Positions 46,291 through 55,593 of a stretch of 64,000 bases of DNA are shown one piece after another (the stretch's first letter is position 1; the number at the start of each line of letters is the position of its first letter). The stretch comes from Porticoccus sp002390525 (GTDB lineage Bacteria > Pseudomonadota > Gammaproteobacteria > Pseudomonadales > Porticoccaceae): assembly GCA_943846655.1 (NCBI GenBank), contig OX044352.1, forward strand, positions 806,001-870,000, written 5' to 3'. The position numbers and the translations under genes were made by a program. The notes under the pieces are model-generated. The model saw only the letters and a list, made by a program, of their open reading frames with translations, did no database searches and had not been told where the DNA came from.

Positions 46291-48303
46291 TTGAAATTAC
46301 TGAGGTCTCTTATCTGGCTTATAGGAATATCTATTGTAGGAGCTTTTATAGCCGGGACATTTTTTATCTATGGAATGGATCCAAATGATTATAAGCCACA
46401 AATTTCTAGGCTTGCTAAGGAGAACCAAATTAATTTAGTGATAGATGGGGATCTGAGCTGGTCATTTTTTCCAACCCTAGCAGTTACAACAAGTGATGTA
46501 TCAATATCAGGAAAAGGTGTTCCAAATATTACATTTGATGAAGCCAGCTTTAGTCTGGATTGGTTAGCAATATTGGGAAAAACATTACGCTTAAAAGCTA
46601 TAACAGTTGTTAATGCAAATATAGTCATCACAGAAACTAAAGCGCAAGATAATAGTCCTGATTTTTCACAGTCAGAAACAAAAGAGAAATTAAATAATCC
46701 TGATCCATCAAGTATTCCTTTCGAGCTTGATATAGCAAGCTTAAATATTAAAAGATCTAAGCTGACGATCATGGATGCAGACCAAAAATCAATAGAATTT
46801 GATGATGTCAATCTTACTGGGAAAGATATCAATTTAGATGACGATATACTCTCTGCAGTAGTAGATTTTTCAGGAGTGCTTAAGGTTGAGGGTATCCCTA
46901 ATTTACCTGCTCAGGTTAATCTTGAAGCTAAATATGATATCAATAAGCATTATATGGAACTTAAAACCTTCAAGAGCGATATTGGCTTAACACAATTACA
47001 AGGAAATCTAGTAGTAGATAGCTTGTTTAATGCGCCAACAGCAGAAGGGAGCATATCAGTTATAAACAATAACTTAGTTAAGCTGCCTTTTGAGGGTATT
47101 CCGGAAGAATTAAAAAAATTATCCATACAAATGAGTTTCTCTGTATCTGAAACATCGATAACTATGAGTAATATAGTTAGCATATTAAATGATTTTACTT
47201 TAACTGGAGATGCCTCATTAACATTTGAAGATCAACGTGAGTTAAATATAAAACTTACTGGCTCCGATCTTATTTTTCCAACGGGAGCATCAAAGAACGA
47301 TGAGGCCCAAATTAAAAATACAAAAAATGACGAGACATATCAAAACCAGGCTGTTTTTTTAGCACCAATTTTTGCACCTTTTTCTCATCTTCAGGGGGGT
47401 AAAGGTCATATAGAAATTAATCTTGGTAGTCTTAATTATGATCAAATTCTCGTAAAAAATATCCATTTTAATTTATTTTCAAATAAAGAGATCATACAGC
47501 TAGCAGATTTATCTGGTGAAATTTTTAATGGAGCTTTTAAATTTTCCTCACGTATCAATACAGATGATAGTAGTATCAGATTCACAAGTAATATCAGTAA
47601 TTTAGATATAAAAAAGATACTAATGTTCTTGAGTGATTCCTCAGAAATGGATGGAATACTTTCGGTAGATTTTAATGGTGTCAGCCAAGGCATAACCCAG
47701 GATGAAGTTTTAGACAACATTGTTGGAACTGGTAACATAACCGCAAAAAATTTAAGATTAAATAAATTAAATTTTGAGAAGAGCTATTGTGAGATGGCGG
47801 CTATAATCGAAAAGCGCTCTTTTTCGGAGTATGTGTGGCCGAATTATACTAAAGTAAATAATCTGGAATCGGAATTTTCAATAGAAGAACAGACTATCAC
47901 TATTCCGAATTTTACCAGTGGTATAGGTAATTTATCTATCGAAGGAGATGGAAAGGTAAACTTAAATGATCAGTCTTACAACTTTCTTATAAAAGCCAAT
48001 TTAGACGGAGATAAAACATCTGAAAACGGTTGCCCAATAAAAAGCAAGAGCATAAGAAATATAAACTTACCCCTACGTTGTGAGGGTTCATTTGAGGGTG
48101 ATGGAAGAGTTCTTTGTTTGCCAGATAAAAAATTTATGAATCAGATACTCAAGAAAAAGATAAAAGATAAGTTATTTAACGGTTTGCTAAATTCTAAGCC
48201 CTCCGGATCTGAAATTAATCAGTCTGCGGAAAATGATGAGATAAAACCTGCAGACATAAAGGAACAAGTTATAGATACCTTATTGAAAGGCATATTCAAA
48301 TAG
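46291..48303 (+). CDS. AsmA-family protein
   Basis: A 670-aa protein with an N-terminal membrane anchor (LIWLIGISIVGAFIAGTFFIYG) and a long beta-rich periplasmic part made of AsmA repeats, ending in a helical tail. AsmA-like proteins are now thought to move phospholipids between the inner and outer membranes. The start is TTG at 46291 behind AAGGGG. Its stop overlaps the mutY start by one base, and AsmA-mutY-yggX is the Pseudomonas order. Confidence 0.88.
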   Translation: MKLLRSLIWLIGISIVGAFIAGTFFIYGMDPNDYKPQISRLAKENQINLVIDGDLSWSFFPTLAVTTSDVSISGKGVPNITFDEASFSLDWLAILGKTLRLKAITVVNANIVITETKAQDNSPDFSQSETKEKLNNPDPSSIPFELDIASLNIKRSKLTIMDADQKSIEFDDVNLTGKDINLDDDILSAVVDFSGVLKVEGIPNLPAQVNLEAKYDINKHYMELKTFKSDIGLTQLQGNLVVDSLFNAPTAEGSISVINNNLVKLPFEGIPEELKKLSIQMSFSVSETSITMSNIVSILNDFTLTGDASLTFEDQRELNIKLTGSDLIFPTGASKNDEAQIKNTKNDETYQNQAVFLAPIFAPFSHLQGGKGHIEINLGSLNYDQILVKNIHFNLFSNKEIIQLADLSGEIFNGAFKFSSRINTDDSSIRFTSNISNLDIKKILMFLSDSSEMDGILSVDFNGVSQGITQDEVLDNIVGTGNITAKNLRLNKLNFEKSYCEMAAIIEKRSFSEYVWPNYTKVNNLESEFSIEEQTITIPNFTSGIGNLSIEGDGKVNLNDQSYNFLIKANLDGDKTSENGCPIKSKSIRNINLPLRCEGSFEGDGRVLCLPDKKFMNQILKKKIKDKLFNGLLNSKPSGSEINQSAENDEIKPADIKEQVIDTLLKGIFK

Positions 48304-49385
48304 TGATCAGCCCGGATTCCGAAAAAATACTTACGCCTCAATCAGATATTTTTTCAATTAAATTATTGCAGTGGTTTGATATGTTTGGACGCAAAGATTT
48401 GCCATGGCAAAAAAATCCCTCTGCCTATTCTGTATGGGTCTCTGAAATAATGTTGCAGCAAACACAAGTGAACACTGTCATTCCATACTATGATCGTTTT
48501 ATGAAAACTTTCCCAGACCTAGAGGCTTTGGCTCAAGCTAGCGAAAATAAAGTTCTTCATCATTGGAGTGGGCTTGGCTATTATGCACGTGCCAGTAATT
48601 TACATAAAACAGCAAAAATTATTTTATCTCACTATCAAGGTGTGTTCCCAGAAACCCAGGAAGGCTTAGAAAGTTTGCCAGGAATAGGTCGCTCCACAGC
48701 AGGAGCAATATGTGCAATTGCCTATAAAAAAAGTGCATCTATATTAGACGGAAATGTTAAGAGAGTACTTGCAAGACACGAGTCTATTGATGGTTGGACT
48801 GGACACAGCAAAACGTTGAAGTTGTTATGGAAAGCAGCCGAAAATTATACTCCGACTGAAAGAATTGCAGATTATACACAAGCCATCATGGACTTAGGTG
48901 CCACTCTCTGTACTCGATCAAAACCAAAATGTCACAAATGTCCTATTAGTGACAGCTGTAAGAGTTTTATCGCAGGAAACCCTGAAAATTATCCGAAAAA
49001 AAAACCTACTAAGAAAATACCCTCTAAGTCAGTTTACTTTTTAATTATGATTAATCTGGATGGTAAGCTCTTAATGCAGAAGCGACCAATTAATCAACTT
49101 TGGGGTGGTTTATGGACATTTCCAGAGTGTGATAATATTGCTGAAGTTTCTAATTCTTGTGATGAGTTTGGTCAATCTGCAAAAACATGGTCAATACTTC
49201 CATCTAGTCGTCATTCTTTTAGTCATTATCACTTAGATTATTCACCAGTCATGATAAAATCAGTAGCACAGAATATAGAGCTAAATAGAAAGGATATTCT
49301 TTGGTATGATCCTAATAAGCCTCATGAGATTGGAATGCCAAAGCCGGTAACCGATCTGTTGGTTGAAATAAAAAAAAGGTACTAG
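48303..49385 (+). CDS. mutY: A/G-specific adenine glycosylase MutY
   Basis: MutY removes adenine mispaired with 8-oxoguanine. The 360-aa protein has the helix-hairpin-helix LPGIGRSTAGAICAIAY, catalytic Asp in ILDGNVKRVLAR, the iron-sulfur cluster cysteines CTRSKPKCHKCPISDSC and the C-terminal NUDIX-like recognition domain (LWGGLWTFPE). Starts with GTG at 48303, overlapping the AsmA stop by one base; yggX follows. Confidence 0.96.
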   Translation: MISPDSEKILTPQSDIFSIKLLQWFDMFGRKDLPWQKNPSAYSVWVSEIMLQQTQVNTVIPYYDRFMKTFPDLEALAQASENKVLHHWSGLGYYARASNLHKTAKIILSHYQGVFPETQEGLESLPGIGRSTAGAICAIAYKKSASILDGNVKRVLARHESIDGWTGHSKTLKLLWKAAENYTPTERIADYTQAIMDLGATLCTRSKPKCHKCPISDSCKSFIAGNPENYPKKKPTKKIPSKSVYFLIMINLDGKLLMQKRPINQLWGGLWTFPECDNIAEVSNSCDEFGQSAKTWSILPSSRHSFSHYHLDYSPVMIKSVAQNIELNRKDILWYDPNKPHEIGMPKPVTDLLVEIKKRY

Positions 49386-49388
49386 CAT

Positions 49389-49661
49389 ATGGCGCGCATG
49401 GTGGTTTGTAAAAAAATAGGGAAAGAGCTAGAGGGTTTAGATACTCCACCTTTCCCGGGTCCAAAGGGAATAGAAATTTTTGATAGTATATCAAAGAGAG
49501 CATGGAATGATTGGCTTGAACATCAGACTCGAATAATTAATGAGAAACATTTAAATATGATGGATATTTCAGCTCGAACTTATATTAACGAACAAAGAGA
49601 AAAGTTTTTTTCAGGCGATGAAATAGATCAGATCGAAGGCTACATACCACCAAAAATATAA
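49389..49661 (+). CDS. yggX: Iron-sulfur trafficking protein YggX
   Basis: A 90-aa oxidative-stress protein that protects iron-sulfur clusters. MVVCKKIGKELEGLDTPPFPG near the start carries the conserved Cys, followed by AWNDWLEHQTRIINE and GYIPP at the end. It is three bases after mutY, the usual partner. Confidence 0.96.
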   Translation: MARMVVCKKIGKELEGLDTPPFPGPKGIEIFDSISKRAWNDWLEHQTRIINEKHLNMMDISARTYINEQREKFFSGDEIDQIEGYIPPKI

Positions 49662-49678
49662 TTTTCACTATTATAGTG

Positions 49679-49707
49679 TTGACGACATAAAGTTGAGAAG
49701 GTTTAAT
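49679..49707 (+). promoter_or_regulatory. Sigma70-type promoter for tRNA-Phe
   Basis: TTGACG (49679-49684) and TTTAAT (49702-49707) are separated by 17 bp; a GC-rich discriminator ACCCGCC follows, as at stable-RNA promoters. The tRNA starts 37 bp downstream. Confidence 0.6.
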
Positions 49708-49743
49708 ACCCGCCAGTTTTAAGAGTACGCTCAATAGGTTTAT

Positions 49744-49819
49744 GCCCAGATAGCTCAGTTGGTAGAGCAGAGGATTGAAAATCCTCGTGTCGGTGGTTCG
49801 ATTCCACCTCTGGGCACCA
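49744..49819 (+). tRNA. tRNA-Phe (GAA)
   Basis: A 76-nt tRNA with encoded CCA. The acceptor arms GCCCAGA and TCTGGGC pair; D-arm GCTCAGTTGGTAGAGC is normal; the anticodon loop TTGAAAA within GAGGA...TCCTC gives anticodon GAA at 49777-49779; the T-arm GTTCGATTC is standard. Confidence 0.98.
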
Positions 49820-49844
49820 TCTCATTTTTACTGATTAATACGAA

Positions 49845-50318
49845 ATGAAAATTCTAACCATAATCGCTCTGTTGTCTTCTTCCCTATGTTTTGCTGAGCA
49901 GCCTCTTTTGACACCACAAGATGTACTCACAGGCTTTCCTCTCTGTGCTATATCATCTTCCTATAGTCAGAGATGTAAGGTTTTTAATGATAAGGAGCAA
50001 GCCGAGCTTGTCCCATCAATGATTGATGGTATAACGGGCATAGAAAAAGCTGCTAATACGCTACATGTTACTACAGACGTTTGGGTGTATAGTTTTTCTA
50101 TCAGTAATACTGAAGCAAATAAAGCAATTTTAAGATTTACTGACGATGCGAAGCTAGGCACCTATCTATCTAGTACAAAATTTGATGTTAAATGGAATGA
50201 AGAGAAAAAAAACTGGTTTATGTTAGGAGAAATTATTGATTACACAACTGGCAATACAGAAGATAAAGGAAAGTATATATCTTATTCTGAGCCCATATCA
50301 TTCTATTTGAAGAATTAG
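49845..50318 (+). CDS. Uncharacterised secreted protein
   Basis: A 157-aa protein with signal peptide ILTIIALLSSSLCFAEQ. The mature part has a single Cys pair (FPLCAISSSYSQRCKVF) likely to form a disulfide, and otherwise resembles small periplasmic alpha/beta domains without a motif I know. It follows tRNA-Phe and precedes a VUT transporter gene by two bases, so the two may be one unit. Confidence 0.7.
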   Translation: MKILTIIALLSSSLCFAEQPLLTPQDVLTGFPLCAISSSYSQRCKVFNDKEQAELVPSMIDGITGIEKAANTLHVTTDVWVYSFSISNTEANKAILRFTDDAKLGTYLSSTKFDVKWNEEKKNWFMLGEIIDYTTGNTEDKGKYISYSEPISFYLKN

Positions 50319-50320
50319 GG

Positions 50321-50824
50321 ATGAGAAATCTATTCTCGGTTAAATATACGTTAGTTTATATTTTGTTAGTGCCATTTATAAATTGGACCTTTAGTTGGGC
50401 TTTAATTTGGGAAATTTTGCCTGGTTGGGCTTTTAATCCAGTAACAATTATAACTGGTCTAGTTTTAGTATTTCGTGATTTTTCTCAACGCGAAATCGGC
50501 CACAGAGTGCTTATCGCCATGTTTATTGGGTTATGCCTAACTTACATGACAACTGGAGCTGATTTAGCATTAGCCAGTGGGTTTGCTTTTATTATTGCTG
50601 AACTGGTCGACTGGGCGCTTTATACGTTTTCAAAATTGCGCCTATCATCTCGGGTTTTATTATCATCGGCCTTGGCTGCTCCGATTGATACCAGTATATT
50701 TTTATTTATGGCGCAAGCTATAGTGCCCGGAGCTTTCACGACACCAAACATAACAATGTCTATAATAGGTAAGCTAGTAGGGGCGTTTGTTGTTTTCATA
50801 ATATTGCGAAGCCGTAAACTTTAA
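50321..50824 (+). CDS. VUT-family (YhhQ-like) membrane transporter
   Basis: A 167-aa inner-membrane protein with five to six helices. The VUT signature NPVTIITGLVLVFRDFSQREIGHRV and ASGFAFIIAELVDWALYT are clear. YhhQ members import queuosine precursors, but substrates vary within the family and this one is shorter than E. coli YhhQ. It follows the secreted protein by two bases. Confidence 0.82.
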   Translation: MRNLFSVKYTLVYILLVPFINWTFSWALIWEILPGWAFNPVTIITGLVLVFRDFSQREIGHRVLIAMFIGLCLTYMTTGADLALASGFAFIIAELVDWALYTFSKLRLSSRVLLSSALAAPIDTSIFLFMAQAIVPGAFTTPNITMSIIGKLVGAFVVFIILRSRKL

Positions 50825-50970
50825 TTATCAACTGGCCCTCTAGAATGTAATCTTAAATTCTAAAGTTTGTGTGTTATTAATATTTTCTATAGGGTTTACA
50901 GTATTGTTATCAGAATCAAATGCTTATGCGCTCGCTTAAAAAAATAACGATTGATAAATAATTATCAGCG

Positions 50971-51342
50971 TTATTTTTTAGTGCGGAATTTCTCTAAAAT
51001 TAATTTTGGTACATATTCCAATGCTTTCTCGTGAGTCGCCTCAAGCTTTAAAGGTGGAGCGACACCAGCTTCGTACGCTTCTTTCCATCGTAGTATGCAC
51101 AAACACCATTTATCGCCAGCTTTAAGCCCAGGAAATTCGCACTCAGTAATTGGTGTAGTGAGATCGTTTCCTTTTAACCTTGTAAAGTTGAGAAACTCGT
51201 TAGTGATCAAGGCGCAAGCAATGTGCGTCCCATAATCCATAGCATTTGTATCGCAATAACCATTTCTCAAAAATCCAGTCATAGGCGAACAACAGCATGA
51301 CTCTAAGTCTGTTCCCAGCACATTTTTTACTTTTTTTTCCAT
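50971..51342 (-). CDS. DUF2237 family protein
   Basis: A 123-aa protein with the full DUF2237 pattern: VLGTDLESCCCSPMTGFLRNGYCDT, DYGTHIACALITNEFLNFTRLKGNDL, FPGLKAGDKWCLCILRWKEA and LEATHEKAL. The many cysteines (about seven) suggest metal or thiol chemistry; the function is unknown. The frame is open to 51366, but homologs start near METHIONINE at 51342. Monocistronic. Confidence 0.9.
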   Translation of the reverse strand: MEKKVKNVLGTDLESCCCSPMTGFLRNGYCDTNAMDYGTHIACALITNEFLNFTRLKGNDLTTPITECEFPGLKAGDKWCLCILRWKEAYEAGVAPPLKLEATHEKALEYVPKLILEKFRTKK

Positions 51343-51566
51343 TAATATCCGTACTTTCCCGAGCATAATAAACTTAAAGACAGAAAACCAAATGCTTTAA
51401 TATTCTGCAGATATTTCATAGTTACTATGATAGCCAATTTAAAAACTCAATGACCTTAAAGTTAAGAAATTTATAAACATTTAGATCATCAGCACCAAAA
51501 GTAATAAGAGCAAAAAAAATAATAAAAATTAAATTTAGGACCCAAAAAATTTTAAACACTGAGTTT

Positions 51567-52115
51567 TCACCACTCTTGAATAAACAAACTAAAAAGATGA
51601 TCTGATTTAAGTTTTTCAGTTTCCGGCATATTACTATGTATTAACTCAATAAGCTCTAATGCCTCCTTGCTCCCTTGTTCAGCGGCAAGCCTATAATATA
51701 AATATGCCATCGTTTCATTTTTTTCTTCACGGAGATTATCTTCTCCTTTAAAAAATAAATTTCCAAGAACAAGGCTTGCTTTCTCATGACCTCGCTTGCT
51801 TGCTTTTTCATACCATTCAACTGCTTTCCTATGATTTTTTTCCATACCTGAACCTGTTTGATATGAAACTCCAATATTAAACATACCATCTTTGTTTCCC
51901 TGCAAAGCAGCCTCAAAAAACCAAACATTAGCTTTAGTGAAGTCTTTTTCGACACCATTACCTGTCGCATAGATCATCCCCAGCTCCATCTGACTATTAC
52001 TATCTCCAGATTCTGCTAGCTTTTTACATTCATCAAGATTTGAACATACTGAGCTTGAAAAAGCATATGAGGTTAATCCAAAAAGCAAAATGAAATAGTG
52101 TATTTTCAGTTTCAT
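51567..52115 (-). CDS. Secreted Sel1-repeat protein
   Basis: A 182-aa protein with a signal peptide (LKIHYFILLFGLTSYAFSSS) and about four Sel1 repeats: MELGMIYATGNGVEKDFTKA, MFNIGVSYQTGSGMEKNHRK, SLVLGNLFFKGEDNLREEKN and AYLYYRLAAEQGSKEA. A Cys pair near residues 19-25 (VCSNLDEC) may tie the N-terminus. It is divergent from the MORN gene and related in type to the Sel1 gene at 32496. Confidence 0.9.
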   Translation of the reverse strand: MKLKIHYFILLFGLTSYAFSSSVCSNLDECKKLAESGDSNSQMELGMIYATGNGVEKDFTKANVWFFEAALQGNKDGMFNIGVSYQTGSGMEKNHRKAVEWYEKASKRGHEKASLVLGNLFFKGEDNLREEKNETMAYLYYRLAAEQGSKEALELIELIHSNMPETEKLKSDHLFSLFIQEW

Positions 52116-52224
52116 ATTAATTTTTTAATGGCTTAATCATTTATCGGTTATCCAAAGGGTTATAATATCAAAATTGGGAAGAATTGTATTAAACAAAGTA
52201 ACTCTGATTGACGGGTAATAAAAA

Positions 52225-52932
52225 ATGAAAAAGATCTTAGAGACTATAACCCTTTCTAATGGTGATAAATATATTGGTGAATTGAAAGATGGTCATATTA
52301 ACGGCCAGGGTACTTTATATTTAGCTAACGGGACATTTTATAAAGGTGAGTTTAAAAAGGGTGCATTTCATGGAAAAGGGGTTTTAAATAATCCAACCAT
52401 TGGTGTATATACAGGTCAATTTGATAGTGGACATGCATGTGGTGAGGGTGTAATGGCTTACAGTATTGGACATATATATACGGGTCATTGGAGAAATGAC
52501 AAGAAGCATGGCTATGGAACCTATATTGATGATAATGGAGCTAAGTATGAGGGTGAGTGGAAGAATGACAAAAAACATGGGGAAGGAATCCTATTTTTTG
52601 ATGATGGAAATAAATATTCTGGTAGCTGGATAGAGGGAAAAAAACAAGGGAAGGGTATATATAATTATCCCGATGGTTCCAGCTACAAAGGAGAATTTCT
52701 TAGTGGTGAATATCATGGTTATGGAGTCTACACATATCCCGATGGTGGAAATTATTCTGGTGAGTATAAGTTTGGTAAAGCTAACGGAGAGGGTGTGCTT
52801 ACTAAGCCAGGTATTGGAAAATACGTCGGCAGCTTTATGAACGACAAAGAGCACGGAAAAGGTACTTTTGTTGATATAAATGGTGAAGAGTATGCATGTG
52901 AATGGAGAGATGGAAAAAAGACAGAAGATTAG
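52225..52932 (+). CDS. MORN-repeat protein
   Basis: A 235-aa protein made almost entirely of MORN repeats: about nine copies of the Y-x-G-x-F/W-x-x-G-x-x-x-G-x-G pattern, for example YIGELKDGHINGQG, YKGEFKKGAFHGKG, YEGEWKNDKKHGEG and YSGEYKFGKANGEG. There is no signal peptide, so it is probably cytoplasmic or exported otherwise. MORN arrays form flat scaffolds that bind lipids or proteins. Its stop (52930-52932) overlaps the possible ggt GTG start, and ggt follows at once. Confidence 0.93.
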   Translation: MKKILETITLSNGDKYIGELKDGHINGQGTLYLANGTFYKGEFKKGAFHGKGVLNNPTIGVYTGQFDSGHACGEGVMAYSIGHIYTGHWRNDKKHGYGTYIDDNGAKYEGEWKNDKKHGEGILFFDDGNKYSGSWIEGKKQGKGIYNYPDGSSYKGEFLSGEYHGYGVYTYPDGGNYSGEYKFGKANGEGVLTKPGIGKYVGSFMNDKEHGKGTFVDINGEEYACEWRDGKKTED

Positions 52933-52934
52933 TG

Positions 52935-54719
52935 ATGATTAAACCGATTATTGCAATATTAGTTATGAGCTTCATGCTTAATTTATATGCTTTACAAATT
53001 CCTGATCAGCGAGATCCTGAAATTTTTTCATTAAAAAAACAACATCAAAATATATTAAGTAAAATTAAGCCTGGGCATTTAAGAAAAGAGGGTTTGCCTG
53101 TTACTGCAGATAACTGGATGGTTGTTACGGCAAACATTCAAGCATCTAAGGCGGCAGCAAAAATTCTAGAAAAAGGAGGTACTGCAGTTGATGGAATGAT
53201 TGCAGCACAGCTCGTTTTGGGGTTAGTTGAGCCAGAATCATCAGGTTTGGGTGGCGGTGCGTTCTTATTGTATTATGATAATGGTAGTAAAAAAATTACC
53301 TCTCTTGATGGAAGAGAAACAGCACCATTAAAAGTAAAACCCTCTATATTTCTCACCAAGGATGGAAGTCCTCTAAAATTTGCAGATGCTGTTTTAGGAG
53401 GTAGGTCTGTTGGAGTACCTGGCACTCCAGCGTTGCTTGAACAGGCTTATTTAAGATGGGGAAAACTCAAATGGTCCTCATTGTTTGAGGAGGCGACTAG
53501 CCTAGCTGATAATGGTTTTATAGTTTCCAAAAAACTAAGCTCCTCAATTGAGCGAAATTATGACTCAATATCAAAAATAAAAAGAACCAGAGACTACTTT
53601 ATTCCTGATGGGGTTCAAATCAGAGCTGGGCAGGTCCATAGAAATAAAGCATACGCAAACACACTAAGTAAATTTTCAATGTATGGGGCTAATATTTTTT
53701 ATTCAGGAGAAATTGCAGACGATATTGTATTTACAGTAAATGATAGCTCAACTATTGAGTTTTTGTCAAAAAAGGACCTATTGTTATATGAGATAAAAGA
53801 AAAGAAACCAGTCTGCTCGTCCTATCATGATTACCAGATTTGTGGCATGGGCCCACCATCATCAGGCGCTGTAACAGTTAATCAAATATTGGGAATAGTT
53901 GAAAATTTTCCTCTTTCACAGCTTGGATCAGCAAATCCAGAAACATGGAGAATTATTGGTGAAGCATCGAGATTAGCCTTTGCCGATCGATCATTGTATA
54001 TGGCTGACGATGATTTTATTGATGTTCCAGTTGAGGGGCTATTAAGTAAAAAATACCTTAAGTACCGGAGTAGGTTACTAAATACTAAATACAAAATTCC
54101 AATAGTCAGACCAGGCATACCCGAAACAAAGACTGTATTAAACTACCATCCAGATATGTCACGTGAGCTCCCATCAACTTCTCATATATCTATTGTTGAT
54201 AAATACGGAAATATCCTATCAATGACATCCACAATCGAAAGCTCCTTTGGCTCTAACTTAATGACAAAAAGTGGTTTCTTGCTAAATAATGAGCTGACAG
54301 ATTTTTCATTCATAAGTCATTCAGGTGGTAAGTTAGTTGCTAACAGAATAGAGCCCGGGAAGAGACCTCGATCATCAATGTCCCCAACAATTATTTTCAA
54401 GGAAAATAAACCCGTGTATGTTATCGGAAGCCCAGGGGGCAGCAACATAATCGGTTTTGTGCTTAATGCCATTATTGGCCTCTTAGATTGGGATATGAAC
54501 GTACAGGAAGCTGCTTCAATACCACATGCGATTAATAAATTTGGTGATTTTGATATTGAGGCGGGTACAAGAAGGGTAAACATGAAGCAATCGTTAGAAG
54601 AAATGGGCTACAAAGTTAACTTAAAAGAGTTCTTTTCAGGATTAAATATAATTGAGGTGAAAGACAAGATATATGGTGGCTCGGACCCAAGAAGGGAGGG
54701 TGTTGCTGTTGGCGGATAG
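52935..54719 (+). CDS. ggt: Gamma-glutamyltranspeptidase
   Basis: A periplasmic enzyme that cleaves gamma-glutamyl bonds, notably of glutathione. The start is the ATG at 52935 (MIKPIIAILVMSFMLNLYAL), a signal peptide; the frame upstream belongs to the MORN gene. The protein is 594 aa and self-cleaves to two subunits: the catalytic Thr lies in STSHISIVDKYGN near residue 415, with the oxyanion GG in SPGGSNI. EATSLADNGFIVSKKL is typical. It follows the MORN gene with almost no gap. Confidence 0.94.
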   Translation: MIKPIIAILVMSFMLNLYALQIPDQRDPEIFSLKKQHQNILSKIKPGHLRKEGLPVTADNWMVVTANIQASKAAAKILEKGGTAVDGMIAAQLVLGLVEPESSGLGGGAFLLYYDNGSKKITSLDGRETAPLKVKPSIFLTKDGSPLKFADAVLGGRSVGVPGTPALLEQAYLRWGKLKWSSLFEEATSLADNGFIVSKKLSSSIERNYDSISKIKRTRDYFIPDGVQIRAGQVHRNKAYANTLSKFSMYGANIFYSGEIADDIVFTVNDSSTIEFLSKKDLLLYEIKEKKPVCSSYHDYQICGMGPPSSGAVTVNQILGIVENFPLSQLGSANPETWRIIGEASRLAFADRSLYMADDDFIDVPVEGLLSKKYLKYRSRLLNTKYKIPIVRPGIPETKTVLNYHPDMSRELPSTSHISIVDKYGNILSMTSTIESSFGSNLMTKSGFLLNNELTDFSFISHSGGKLVANRIEPGKRPRSSMSPTIIFKENKPVYVIGSPGGSNIIGFVLNAIIGLLDWDMNVQEAASIPHAINKFGDFDIEAGTRRVNMKQSLEEMGYKVNLKEFFSGLNIIEVKDKIYGGSDPRREGVAVGG

Positions 54720-54803
54720 GCTTTAAATTATGTATTTTTTAGGTGCATTGATCTGCATGCATATATTAATATCAGTAAAATAAATAGTTAGTACACTGGA
54801 GAA

Positions 54804-55058
54804 ATGATGTTTGCTTTTAAAAAAATTATATATGTATTGTTAGTGGGAGCGTCCATAAGTGCATACTGTATGGACGACAAAAACCTACCTAAAGATACTA
54901 AAAGCCAATCTAGTTCTGATAAGCTAACAGATAAAAAGAATTATGTGGTATGTGAAAAAAGAGCAAAATTAGCACCCACAGCCTATTCAGCTAAGAGGAT
55001 AAAAAAAAATTGCCTTAGAGAATATGGTATAAAAAAAAGCCATGAAGGAAGATTTTGA
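54804..55058 (+). CDS. Small secreted protein, function unknown
   Basis: An 84-aa protein with a signal-like start (MMFAFKKIIYVLLVGASISAY) followed by a Lys/Ser-rich mature part with two cysteines (YVVCEKRAKL and KKNCLREYG). A GGAG ribosome site precedes the two ATGs (54804 and 54807). Its TGA stop overlaps the next gene's TTG start, so it is coupled to the DUF2256 gene. No family recognised. Confidence 0.6.
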   Translation: MMFAFKKIIYVLLVGASISAYCMDDKNLPKDTKSQSSSDKLTDKKNYVVCEKRAKLAPTAYSAKRIKKNCLREYGIKKSHEGRF

Positions 55059-55195
55059 AAAAAATAAATCTACCAGAAAAATTTTGCCTAATATGTGAGA
55101 AGCCTTTTAGTTGGCGAAAAAAATGGAAAAAAGACTGGGTTTCTGTGAAGTACTGCTCAATGAGATGTAAGAGAAATAAGCAAAAATCTCGATAA
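55055..55195 (+). CDS. DUF2256 protein (46 aa, TTG start)
   Basis: A 46-aa protein with the DUF2256 pattern: LPEKFCLICEKPFSWRKKWKKDW then VKYCSMRCKRNK. The four cysteines (CxxC ... CxxxC) suggest a small zinc ribbon. It is too short for most gene callers. The start is TTG at 55055, which overlaps the TGA of the preceding small secreted gene. Function unknown. Confidence 0.8.
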   Translation: MKKINLPEKFCLICEKPFSWRKKWKKDWVSVKYCSMRCKRNKQKSR

Positions 55196-55267
55196 TTTGA
55201 TATTTATAAATTTCCATAAAAAATTCCATATTAATAACTATATCTCACAGATAAAAAAGGAACAACC

Positions 55268-55593
55268 ATGCAAAAAATTTTCTAGTATAGAATGCTGCTA
55301 CAAGTGAATGTATAGTTAGAAATACCTGGACAGGCACTATCGAAGGCTATTATATCGAACAGTTAGAAATAAAAGATTTATCTGTCTTAAAATCTAACCA
55401 AAACAAGACGCATCAGATTATTTATTTTACTGGCAATAAAGCTCATAAGGTTTTTGGTATCTTATTTAGCGTAACTAAAAAGGATTTATTAAAATTGATT
55501 GCTATGAAGTTGAGGATTATCAGAGAACCATGGTTCCTTATAAAGTTCGGTAAAAAAAGCTGGGTTTACGTGAAAAAATTAGAAAAAGTATAA
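55268..55593 (+). pseudogene. Gamma-glutamylcyclotransferase (AIG2-like), decayed
   Basis: Remains of a gamma-glutamylcyclotransferase. The reading frame gives GYYIEQLEIKDLSVL, THQIIYFTGNKAHKVFGILF and SVTKKDLLKLIA, the middle of an AIG2-like protein. The frame then shifts by one base to YEVEDYQRTMVPYKV, the end of the conserved domain, including the catalytic-Glu segment, and shifts again to SWVYVKKLEKV at 55593. The 5' part has stops at 55283 and 55309 and lacks the usual YGTL motif. It lies 548 bp after ggt, the previous enzyme of the gamma-glutamyl cycle. Confidence 0.72.

Noticed and set aside
51656..51970. Second minus-strand open frame within the Sel1 gene
   Set aside because: It lies inside the Sel1 gene in another frame and lacks the repeat pattern.
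52384..52854. Antisense open frames across the MORN gene
   Set aside because: They arise from the repetitive MORN coding sequence read backwards.
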